Origin: an uncultured Oscillospiraceae bacterium
GTDB taxonomy: Bacteria; Bacillota; Clostridia; Oscillospirales; Oscillospiraceae
Direction of reading: 5' to 3'
DNA: 11,544 bases
NCBI GenBank assembly: GCA_934661715.1
Contig: CAKUJL010000033.1
Location: 1 to 11,544, forward strand
The position numbers and the translations under genes were made by a program. Positions 6,155-11,544 of the stretch are shown piece after piece. Position 1 is the stretch's first letter, and every line of letters begins with the position of its first letter. The notes under the pieces are model-generated. The model worked only from the letters and a program-made list of their open reading frames with translations, searched no databases and was not told the origin of the DNA.

Positions 6155-6185
6155 AGTATACGCGGAAAATATGAAAAAACTTGAA
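6155..6185 (-). promoter_or_regulatory. Possible murI promoter
   Basis: Minus-strand TATACT (6155-6160) lies about 30 nt upstream of the murI start. The -35 is poor (TTCAAG with a 19-bp spacer), so this is tentative. Confidence 0.35.
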
Positions 6186-6232
6186 ACTCCGCGTTACAAT
6201 GCGGATACAGTTAAGAAACATCCCGGAAACAG

Positions 6233-6261
6233 AACGGACGCAGGAATCTCCCGCGTCCGTT
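6233..6261. terminator. Hairpin in the murI-dNK intergenic region, possible terminator
   Basis: AACGGACGC (6233-6241) pairs perfectly with GCGTCCGTT (6253-6261) around an 11-nt loop. Only short T tracts follow on either strand. For the minus strand it lies about 175 nt beyond the deoxynucleoside kinase stop, past the repeat element, so assignment is weak. Confidence 0.4.
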
Positions 6262-6287
6262 TCCTATTGCCAGAAAGCACATGTGTT

Positions 6288-6392
6288 TGTAGGGGCGGAC
6301 GATCGAGCCGCCCTTTGGAAGTTACGATTTCGCCGAAGATCATCGCGTTTCGCACATTTTTCTGCGGGCGGACAGGGTCGTCCGCCCCTACA
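6288..6392. repeat. 105-bp inverted-repeat element (REP/MITE-like)
   Basis: The ends are 15-bp perfect inverted repeats, TGTAGGGGCGGACGA (6288-6302) and its complement (6378-6392). Each end also forms its own hairpin: GGGCGG (6293-6298) with CCGCCC (6308-6313), and GGGCGGAC (6366-6373) with GTCCGCCC (6380-6387). Two REP-like units in opposite orientation enclose about 50 bp of unremarkable sequence. GTAGGGGCGG-type repeats are, to my knowledge, frequent between genes in clostridia of this kind. No coding capacity. It occupies most of the 312-bp gene-free stretch 6125-6436; the rest holds the murI promoter region and a hairpin. Confidence 0.75.
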
Positions 6393-6418
6393 GGGTTTGT
6401 GCGCTTTTGACTGTCGCG

Positions 6419-6431
6419 CAGGCTTCGCCTG
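6419..6431. repeat. Small hairpin just beyond the deoxynucleoside kinase stop
   Basis: CAGGC-TTC-GCCTG. The same CAGGCTTCG word recurs at 6438-6446 across the stop codon. It lacks a T run on the minus strand, so termination there is doubtful. Confidence 0.3.
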
Positions 6432-6436
6432 TTTGC

Positions 6437-7030
6437 TCAGGCTTCGATGAATTTCACGATTTTATCTAAATCGTATTCCCCGCCGTCCATGTTGACCGTG
6501 AGCGTCCGGTCCTCCGGGAGCGTCAGGCGCCACTTGTCATAGAGCGACTTGAGCTCGTACACGTACATGAGGTCCAGATTGTCCTCATAGTCCCGGCCGC
6601 GCGAGCGCATATGCTCCAGGATCGTCTGAATGGAGCAGTCAAGATAGATGAACTTGTCGATCTTCGGCATGAGCGTGTCGATGCCCTGCGCCAGCTTTTC
6701 CAGCACGTCGAACTCCGCCTGCGTCAGATCTCCCTGTTCGAGCCGGTAGCGTGCGATGACGAGGTTTTCAATGAAGCAGCGGTCGAAGAAAAAGAACTCC
6801 GTGTCCGCCTTTCCGGGCCGCCACGCCGGGTCGTCGAAGTACAGCGCCAGAAACGTGACCTGCGCGTGGAACGTCCAGCGCTTCGAGTCCGCGTAATACT
6901 CGCAGATGAAGGGGTTATCCTGCGGCCGCTCCTCGTGAAAGCCCGCCCGCGGGCCGAAATGCTGCAAAAGCTTTCCCAGCAGCGTCGTCTTGCCCGAGCC
7001 GACCGTGCCGCAGATCGCGATATATTTCAT
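6437..7030 (-). CDS. Deoxynucleoside kinase (deoxyadenosine/deoxyguanosine kinase family)
   Basis: 197 residues. Transfers phosphate from an NTP to a deoxynucleoside for salvage, in the cytoplasm. The P-loop is GTVGSGKTT (8-16); the substrate-binding EERPQDNPF (33-41), the DR motif in FFFDRCFIEN (80-89) and the arginine-rich lid RSRGRDYE (142-149) follow in the order of the dNK family (PF01712). The ATG at 7028-7030 follows GGGAGG by 8 nt and begins the beta-strand before the P-loop; an in-frame upstream extension to 7081 overlaps the promoter. Exact nucleoside preference cannot be read from the sequence. Single gene with its own promoter. Confidence 0.92.
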   Translation of the reverse strand: MKYIAICGTVGSGKTTLLGKLLQHFGPRAGFHEERPQDNPFICEYYADSKRWTFHAQVTFLALYFDDPAWRPGKADTEFFFFDRCFIENLVIARYRLEQGDLTQAEFDVLEKLAQGIDTLMPKIDKFIYLDCSIQTILEHMRSRGRDYEDNLDLMYVYELKSLYDKWRLTLPEDRTLTVNMDGGEYDLDKIVKFIEA

Positions 7031-7076
7031 TCTGCCCGCCTCCCTTCGCGATATTTCGCCGGTTGTCACGCCGCCT

Positions 7077-7105
7077 ATCATACCGCAAAGGGCGCTGCAT
7101 TACAA
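7077..7105 (-). promoter_or_regulatory. Promoter of the deoxynucleoside kinase gene
   Basis: Minus-strand TTGTAA (7100-7105), 17 bp, TATGAT (7077-7082), about 47 nt upstream of the ATG. No convincing terminator for the upstream permease gene lies between 7105 and 7150, so read-through is possible. Confidence 0.75.
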
Positions 7106-7150
7106 GTCGGCAAAACGCCGAAACTTCGCCTGAAATTTTTCTTTCGCGCG

Positions 7151-8740
7151 TCAGGAAAGTGCAGAAAACCGTTCTGCGCCGCGCGTTTTGAGCCAGCGAA
7201 GAAGCAGCGCATTTACGGCCAGAAGTACCGCCGAGAAGCCCAGCAGGAATACAGCCGCAGAGGTCAGCTCCGCCAGCCACATCATCCACAGCGCACCCAC
7301 GGCGATGATGATGCCCCAGCAGCCGAACATGGCGATCATCACGGCCCAGCCCTGCTTGACGGCCTGCGCCTCATTGACCCAGTCGAGCTTTGCGTGCAAA
7401 ATGCCGAGCCGCAGGCCGAAGAGGTTCGAAAACAGCGCAAACAGCACCGCAGCCAGCGTCACGAGCGGCCACTGTCCGGTGACAAACGCGCAGGAAAGTC
7501 CCGCAAGCCCCGCCGCCGGAAGCGTCAGAAGGTTTGCCATGCGGAGCTTTGCACGCAGCGCCTGATAGCCGGTCACGGGAAGCGACTGCAAGATCCAGAG
7601 GTTCTTTCCCTCGATCGAAACAGAGCCCGGCGTAAAGAACGTTGTACCGGTCATGCCGTCGATGGCAAGCAGCAGCAAAACAGGCAAAGATCCCGCCAGC
7701 TCCGGCAGCTGTGCAAAAAAGCCGTTTACCGCCTCGTGCCTGATCGCCAGCGCCACAGCCGCGGCAAGCAGGAACAAAACGCCCAGTCCGGAATTAAGAA
7801 GATACGTCGGGCTTGCGCCCAGGTGCTGAAATTCGCGTTTTAAGAGCGCAGCGTCCACACTCGAGGTCTTGAGCGCCTTTTCTTCGTAGCGGAGCTTCGC
7901 AAAGCCATGCTTCGTCGTGACGATGGAAACAAAGCTCCGGCTCAAAATCGCATACGCCGCGGCAAACGGCACAAGCGTCACGAGCAGCGACAGCGCAAGA
8001 TTAACCGCTCCCTGCCCCGCCATCGCCTTTCCGAGCCAGACGAGGATGGCCGCGCCCGAGAGCTTGTCTGCAATTCTCTCGCCGCTGCGCACGAGAAGCG
8101 CCATGTAGTTGTTCATCCGGGAAATGACGGCAAAATACGCGCCGAGGAAGATAAGAGAGCCGATCGTCGTCATAAGGGCTTTGTTTCGCACCTTGCCGGA
8201 CAGCAGGCTCAACAGCCACGCAAGAAGACTTGTCACCGCCAGCGCCAGACACGGAAGCGCCAGCAAAAGCAGCGCAAATGACAAAATCCCGAGCGCCGGC
8301 AGCGTCGCCGCCTGATACCACGCCAGCAGCACCGGCACGGCCACGATCAGCTCCAGTACGACGTTCATCGCCAGAAGCGACGCCATACGCGAAAAGAGAA
8401 TGTCCCGCGGACGAATCGGCATGGCCAGCAGCAGATCGTTGTCCTTCGCCTCAAACAGCTGCACTTTCGCTGTGAAAACCGTGCCGAAGACCATGAGCGC
8501 GAACGCCATCACGGCGTACATCGCAAAATAGAGCCACTCGAGCCGCAGCGCGGCATACACACCCGCCAGCTGCGAAAAGCTCGTGTAAAACAGCATCGCA
8601 ATCGCGACGGCGGCATAGAGCATCAGCGCGGCAAAGCCGAGCTTCTGCGCTTTGGACTGCCGCTTCCGGCTGCGCGAGGCGCCGGAGTAATACGCGGTAT
8701 AGGCCTGGAACCGGACGCGCAATAACGCTTTGAGCTTCAT
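7151..8740 (-). CDS. ABC exporter permease (ABC-2-like)
   Basis: A 529-residue polytopic membrane protein, the membrane partner of the ATPase immediately upstream; the two genes overlap by ATGA (8737-8740). A basic N terminus (YYSGASRSRKRQSKAQK, about 17-33) is followed by around a dozen hydrophobic segments, for example 36-55, 71-92, 122-142, 150-178, 188-207, 246-265, 316-333, 351-368, 403-420, 426-446, 464-489 and 494-515. The cytoplasmic loop LLAMPIRPRDILFSRM (104-119) and the later SIEGKNLWILQSLPVTGYQALRAKLR (375-400) look like the paired coupling regions of ABC-2-type permeases in Firmicutes. One polypeptide therefore appears to hold two permease halves. Substrate unknown. No peptidase or bacteriocin gene is adjacent. 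Confidence 0.87.
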   Translation of the reverse strand: MKLKALLRVRFQAYTAYYSGASRSRKRQSKAQKLGFAALMLYAAVAIAMLFYTSFSQLAGVYAALRLEWLYFAMYAVMAFALMVFGTVFTAKVQLFEAKDNDLLLAMPIRPRDILFSRMASLLAMNVVLELIVAVPVLLAWYQAATLPALGILSFALLLLALPCLALAVTSLLAWLLSLLSGKVRNKALMTTIGSLIFLGAYFAVISRMNNYMALLVRSGERIADKLSGAAILVWLGKAMAGQGAVNLALSLLVTLVPFAAAYAILSRSFVSIVTTKHGFAKLRYEEKALKTSSVDAALLKREFQHLGASPTYLLNSGLGVLFLLAAAVALAIRHEAVNGFFAQLPELAGSLPVLLLLAIDGMTGTTFFTPGSVSIEGKNLWILQSLPVTGYQALRAKLRMANLLTLPAAGLAGLSCAFVTGQWPLVTLAAVLFALFSNLFGLRLGILHAKLDWVNEAQAVKQGWAVMIAMFGCWGIIIAVGALWMMWLAELTSAAVFLLGFSAVLLAVNALLLRWLKTRGAERFSALS

Positions 8741-9447
8741 CCCTCTGCCTCCAGTTCCAGAAAAACATCCTCGAGCGACTGGTTGCCCTTGACCTCCTGC
8801 ATCGTGCCGGAGGCGATGAGCTTTCCTTTACGGATGATGGCGACCTTGTCGCAGAGCTTTTCCGCGACCTCGAGCACGTGCGTCGAGAAGAAGATCGCGC
8901 CGCCGTTTTTGCAGTGTTCGCGCATGAGCTCCTTGAGCAGATGCGACGCCGCCGGGTCAAGGCCGACGAAGGGTTCGTCCATGATGATGAGCTTCGGCTC
9001 GTGAATGAGCGCCGAAATGATGGCAAGCTTCTGCTTCATGCCGTGCGAATAGCTCGAAATCGGCTGGGCCAGATCGCCCGTCAGATCAAACAGTTCCGCA
9101 TATTTGTGAATGCGCTCCTGTCGGTCCTGCTGCGAGACGCCGAAAATATCAGCAACGAAGTTGAGATACCCGATGCCGGACAGAAATTCGTAGAGGTCAG
9201 GGTTGTCGGGAATATAGGCAAGGTTCTGCTTGCAGGAAATAGGGTCGTCCAGAACGCTTTTTCCCGCAATTCTGATACTGCCGCGGTCGGGTCTCAGGAT
9301 GCCGCAGCAGGCCTTGATGGTCGTGGTCTTGCCCGCGCCGTTGTGGCCGATGAAGCCGTAAATCTCGCCGGGCGCAATGTGCAAAGACAGATCGTCGACG
9401 GCGATCTTGTCGCCGAAGGTTTTGGTCAGATGGTCAATCACAAGCAT
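8737..9447 (-). CDS. ABC transporter ATP-binding protein
   Basis: 236 residues. Walker A GHNGAGKTT (34-42), signature SYSHGMKQK (132-140, the non-canonical form common in ABC-2 exporters), Walker B LIIMDEP (153-159), D-loop GLDP, and H-loop histidine 190 in STHVLEVAEKL. Where the Q-loop is expected, the sequence is AYIPDNPDLYEFLS (77-90), with no glutamine; this is seen in some Firmicute exporter ATPases. The start is ATG 9445-9447 with GGAGGAG just upstream; a TTG at 9462 would lie within that ribosome site. It forms a two-gene exporter with the permease. No clear promoter is visible between 9448 and the CIRCE element; the nearest candidates (TACAAT close to the ribosome site, or TTAGCA-18-TAATTT within CIRCE) are weak. 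Confidence 0.93.
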   Translation of the reverse strand: MLVIDHLTKTFGDKIAVDDLSLHIAPGEIYGFIGHNGAGKTTTIKACCGILRPDRGSIRIAGKSVLDDPISCKQNLAYIPDNPDLYEFLSGIGYLNFVADIFGVSQQDRQERIHKYAELFDLTGDLAQPISSYSHGMKQKLAIISALIHEPKLIIMDEPFVGLDPAASHLLKELMREHCKNGGAIFFSTHVLEVAEKLCDKVAIIRKGKLIASGTMQEVKGNQSLEDVFLELEAEG

Positions 9448-9513
9448 GGTTTTCTCCTCCAATTGTATTTGGTTAGACGCAGGGGACGGCGCTTTGTTCC
9501 GTTTTCGCGAAAA

Positions 9514-9540
9514 TTAGCACTCTTGCGTTACGAGTGCTAA
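9514..9540. promoter_or_regulatory. CIRCE element (HrcA operator) upstream of hsp20
   Basis: A perfect TTAGCACTC-N9-GAGTGCTAA, the binding site of the heat-shock repressor HrcA. It lies 115 bp upstream of hsp20 and 66 bp upstream of the divergent ABC ATPase gene. Because it is symmetric it can supply a TTAGCA -35-like box in either direction: TAAAAT (9538-9543) is a possible rightward -10, TAATTT (9510-9515) a leftward one, both with 18-bp spacing. hrcA itself is not in the window. Confidence 0.93.
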
Positions 9541-9552
9541 AATTCACAGTTC

Positions 9553-9594
9553 GTTCATAAAAAGACGCAGAATTGTTCATACTCCGGGCGTATG
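9553..9594. repeat. Small repeats in the hsp20 leader
   Basis: GTTCATA occurs twice, at 9553-9559 and 9575-9581, 22 bp apart. An inverted repeat CATAC-N7-GTATG spans 9578-9594. Their role is unknown; they could be part of a second hsp20 control site or a leader hairpin. They do not match the CtsR consensus. Confidence 0.3.
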
Positions 9595-9655
9595 CTGTAG
9601 CCATAAAAAGAAAACAAAGAGAGCCCAAAAGGTTCTCATTCAGGAGGTAATATAT

Positions 9656-10081
9656 ATGTTAGTACCGTATAGCCGCAAGAATCATTCCGTATATAACCCG
9701 TTCCAGGATTTTGACGATCTGGAAAGAGCCTTCTTCTCCGACCGTTCGCTGGGCGAACTGAAGACCGATATCAAGGATAATGGTGACAGCTTCTCGCTGG
9801 AGGCTGACCTGCCCGGCTTCAAGAAAGAGGACATTCACGTCGACGTGAAGGACAACACGCTCAGCATCAGCGCCGAGCGCCACTCCGAATTTGAGCAGAA
9901 GGACAAGAAGAACGCGTACCTTCGCTGCGAGCGCTCGTTCGGCTCCTACAGCCGCAGCTTTGACGTCACCGGCATCGACTGCGCGAACATCAAGGCCGCG
10001 TATAAAGACGGCGTTCTGACCCTGACGCTTCCGAAGAAAAAGCAGGAAGAGCCCACCGGCCGCAGACTCGAAATTGAATAA
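9656..10081 (+). CDS. Small heat-shock protein, Hsp20/alpha-crystallin family
   Basis: A 141-residue ATP-independent holdase chaperone that keeps unfolding cytoplasmic proteins from aggregating. The short N-terminal arm (MLVPYSRKNHSVYNPFQDFDDLERAFF) precedes the alpha-crystallin domain, about residues 35-130: DIKDNGDSFSLEADLPGFKKEDIHVDVKDNTLSISAER, then YLRCERSFGSYSRSFDV and the hallmark AAYKDGVLTLTLPKK. The C-terminal tail ends RRLEIE and carries an L-x-I version of the I-x-I oligomerization motif (138-140). The ATG follows AGGAGG with good spacing. A CIRCE element upstream indicates HrcA control, and a terminator closes the gene, so it is monocistronic. Confidence 0.96.
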   Translation: MLVPYSRKNHSVYNPFQDFDDLERAFFSDRSLGELKTDIKDNGDSFSLEADLPGFKKEDIHVDVKDNTLSISAERHSEFEQKDKKNAYLRCERSFGSYSRSFDVTGIDCANIKAAYKDGVLTLTLPKKKQEEPTGRRLEIE

Positions 10082-10098
10082 ACCCACGGATACAGGAA

Positions 10099-10128
10099 AT
10101 GGCGCTGCGTTTGCAGCGCCATTTTTTT
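10099..10128 (+). terminator. Rho-independent terminator of hsp20
   Basis: ATGGCGCTGC (10099-10108), a GTTT loop, and the perfect complement (10113-10122), followed by seven T in all (10122-10128). It may weakly serve the convergent MacB-like gene ending at 10140. Confidence 0.93.
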
Positions 10129-10139
10129 GCGGAAATATG

Positions 10140-11249
10140 CTAGATGCCGGTTCGGACGTAGTGCTCCTGTTTTTTCTTTTCGACGCGCTCTTCGATCTCG
10201 GCCGGAATTCTGGTGCTCAAATAGCGCCAGCCGGACTTGATCTCGCGGACGATGAGGATCACAAGGCACGTCACGGGGCAGAGGCTGAAGAGCACCAGCA
10301 GCACAAAATCGAGCGCCGCGTGGTCTTCTGTATACCTTGCCGCGTTTTCCCAGTACGGGAAGATGACGCCCGCCGTGTTCATCGAGCGTTCGCCGAACTG
10401 CGAGACGATGGTAAGCAGGCTCTTCAGGCTGTAGCGGTCCGTGTTCTGGACGATGACGCTGACGTCTTTCGTCGGGAAGCTTTCGCGCAGAACGGATAAG
10501 CCGAAGCCCGTGATGGGCTCTGCCATGACGATCTCGTAGCTCGAAATCGCGGGCTCTGTGCCCTCTTCGCCGCCGGTGATGTGGCGCATGGCAGAATAGG
10601 TGATGAACATGCCCGCGCCGTCGGTGTAGGCCTTTTCGCTTGCCTTGTCCTTTTCGCGCCTCACCACACCGGCGACCACATACGGCTCGTTTCCGATCCA
10701 GACCGTCTGGCCCGCCACGTCGTAGCTGCCAAAGAGCGCCCACGAGAGCTCTTCATCCAGCACAACGCGGTCATAGGTAAAGTCGCGGCTGGAAATATAG
10801 CTTCCCGAGCGAAGCGGCAGCGGATGGAACAGGAAAAAGTCCCCGCCCACGCCGATGGTCTTGGCCGTGTAGCTGGCCGCGTCGGTCGAAACGGTGATAT
10901 CCTGCGGCCTCGTGGCATACGCGTCCTGATAGAGGCTGCCGTTTTCGGGCGCTTCCAGGGACGCGTCGACGAATTTCTGCCCGAGCGTCTGGTGGAAGCT
11001 CTCGATCTGCGTTTCCGTCAGATCGGCGTCCACGGGCTGGAACGCCGAGACCTGCACGAAGTTTTCCTCGCTCTGGCCCTTCCACACCTCCGCCGCCGAC
11101 TGCGTGATGAGTAAATTTGTCACATGGTGCAGCTTCACCGCGAAAATCACGGCCAGCACCACGAACACGGCGTTGAGAAGCAGCAGCGCGAGAAACTTCA
11201 GCGGAAGCGGTTTTCTCTCGCGTTTCCGCGCGAATTTGCCGCCGCTCAT
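10140..11249 (-). CDS. MacB/FtsX-type ABC permease-like protein with reduced membrane domain
   Basis: 369 residues. A basic N terminus, one membrane helix (about 17-38), then a large extracytoplasmic region (about 40-308) with MacB periplasmic-core features: GVGGDFFLFHPLPLRSGSYI (133-152), VVLDEELSWALFGSYDVAGQTVWI (162-185), then VVAGVVRREKD (191-201) and a second lobe. One more helix lies at about 312-335, then a charged tail with EIEERVEKKKQEH. Ordinary MacB-type permeases have three helices after this domain; here only one is seen, and the frame ends cleanly with no remnant downstream, so it looks like a shortened form rather than a frameshift. Its ATG overlaps the stop of the adaptor gene (ATGA). 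It probably works with that adaptor and a further permease or ATPase encoded upstream, beyond the window. Confidence 0.8.
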   Translation of the reverse strand: MSGGKFARKRERKPLPLKFLALLLLNAVFVVLAVIFAVKLHHVTNLLITQSAAEVWKGQSEENFVQVSAFQPVDADLTETQIESFHQTLGQKFVDASLEAPENGSLYQDAYATRPQDITVSTDAASYTAKTIGVGGDFFLFHPLPLRSGSYISSRDFTYDRVVLDEELSWALFGSYDVAGQTVWIGNEPYVVAGVVRREKDKASEKAYTDGAGMFITYSAMRHITGGEEGTEPAISSYEIVMAEPITGFGLSVLRESFPTKDVSVIVQNTDRYSLKSLLTIVSQFGERSMNTAGVIFPYWENAARYTEDHAALDFVLLVLFSLCPVTCLVILIVREIKSGWRYLSTRIPAEIEERVEKKKQEHYVRTGI

Positions 11250-11544
11250 CCGTTCTCCGCCAGGCGGACCTGGGTTCCGGCCTCGATGGGCTTGGTGGAC
11301 GTGGTCACAACGAACTCGCCCGAGCCGATGCCAGAGACGGCAGAGCTCTTATCGTCGCTGGCAAGGATCTGCACGTCGACGCGCGTGGCCGTATAGCGCG
11401 TGGAAAGGGGCGTGGATTTGGACACGATGGCCAGCACAAACGAGCCGTTGTTGTCCGTGCGGATGGCGGACGTGGGGACGATTGCGTCGTAGCTTGCGCT
11501 CTTCTGGCCGATGGCGAGGGTGATGTTGCTGTCCGGCTGAATGT
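11246..11544 (-). CDS. Probable efflux periplasmic adaptor (HlyD/RND membrane-fusion family), C-terminal 99 residues; start outside window
   Basis: Only the C-terminal end is present, entering the window from the right. The pattern ITLAIGQKSASYDAIVPTSAIRTDNNGSFVLAIV followed by YTATRVDVQILASDDKSSAVSGIGSGEFVVTTSTKPIEAGTQVRLAENG is that of the beta-barrel and membrane-proximal domains of HlyD-like adaptors: 'VPTSAIR...NGSFVLAIV' then 'G...GE.VV...T.PIEAGTQVRL'. Such adaptors couple MacB-type ABC exporters to export. In this likely monoderm organism it would be a membrane-anchored extracytoplasmic protein. The stop overlaps the start of the MacB-like gene. A GTG at 11435-11437 is an internal codon, not a start. 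Confidence 0.8.
   Translation of the reverse strand, partial: IQPDSNITLAIGQKSASYDAIVPTSAIRTDNNGSFVLAIVSKSTPLSTRYTATRVDVQILASDDKSSAVSGIGSGEFVVTTSTKPIEAGTQVRLAENG

Noticed and set aside
6125..6436. Protein-coding gene in the murI-dNK gap
   Set aside because: The open frames there (6069-6410, 6181-6450) are short, overlap the inverted-repeat element and lack ribosome sites.
6611..7843. 410-residue rightward open frame
   Set aside because: It runs antisense across the deoxynucleoside kinase, its promoter and the ABC permease, has Arg/Gln/His-rich shadow composition and no ribosome site; a GC-rich antisense shadow.
1..11544. CRISPR array, tRNA, rRNA, integrase or transposase
   Set aside because: No regularly spaced repeats, tRNA-like cloverleaf, rRNA sequence or recombinase motif was seen on either strand.

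Overview
The window looks like chromosomal core and light accessory DNA from a GC-rich anaerobic Firmicute, most likely a gut clostridium of the Oscillospiraceae type. The grounds are strong AAGGAGG-type ribosome sites, sigma-A promoters, a CIRCE/HrcA heat-shock operator, DUF3786, a MocR-type regulator next to an ECF S component, a CarD-like regulator, and a GTAGGGGCGG-type intergenic repeat. Genus assignment is inference. No tRNA, rRNA, insertion sequence, prophage or CRISPR array is visible.

Left part (1-2494). The 5' part of cysK runs leftward off the window. Its leader is about 170 nt and holds a strong promoter (TTGACA-17-TATAAC), a palindromic operator at the start site, and two overlapping short ORFs, the second with two Cys codons just before its stop. 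Facing right is a three-gene unit: a small two-helix membrane protein, a TetR-family regulator with a TTG start, and a DUF3786 protein overlapping it by ATGA. A strong promoter with a palindrome directly on its start site precedes the unit, and a strong terminator at 2455-2494 ends it.

Middle (2492-7030). A MocR/GntR-aminotransferase regulator (leftward) and an ECF transporter S component (rightward) are divergent, with facing promoters and a 20-bp palindrome between them. A vitamin B6 role (PdxR/PdxU-like) is plausible but inferred. Next come leftward genes for a CarD-like RNA-polymerase-binding protein, glutamate racemase (murI) and a deoxynucleoside kinase. A 105-bp inverted-repeat element with 15-bp perfect termini lies between the last two.

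Right part (7151-11544). A leftward two-gene ABC exporter (ATPase and permease, ATGA overlap) is divergent from an Hsp20 gene, and a perfect CIRCE operator sits between them. A terminator follows hsp20. The window ends in a leftward operon holding the C-terminal part of a probable HlyD/RND-type periplasmic adaptor and, overlapping by ATGA, a MacB-type permease-like protein. That protein has only one membrane helix after its extracytoplasmic domain instead of the usual three.

No wholly new multi-gene system is evident. The most interesting items are the two-Cys leader ORF upstream of cysK, the self-contained TetR operon with its start-site operator, the MocR/ECF divergon, the inverted-repeat element, the CIRCE shared by a divergent pair, and the short MacB-like protein.
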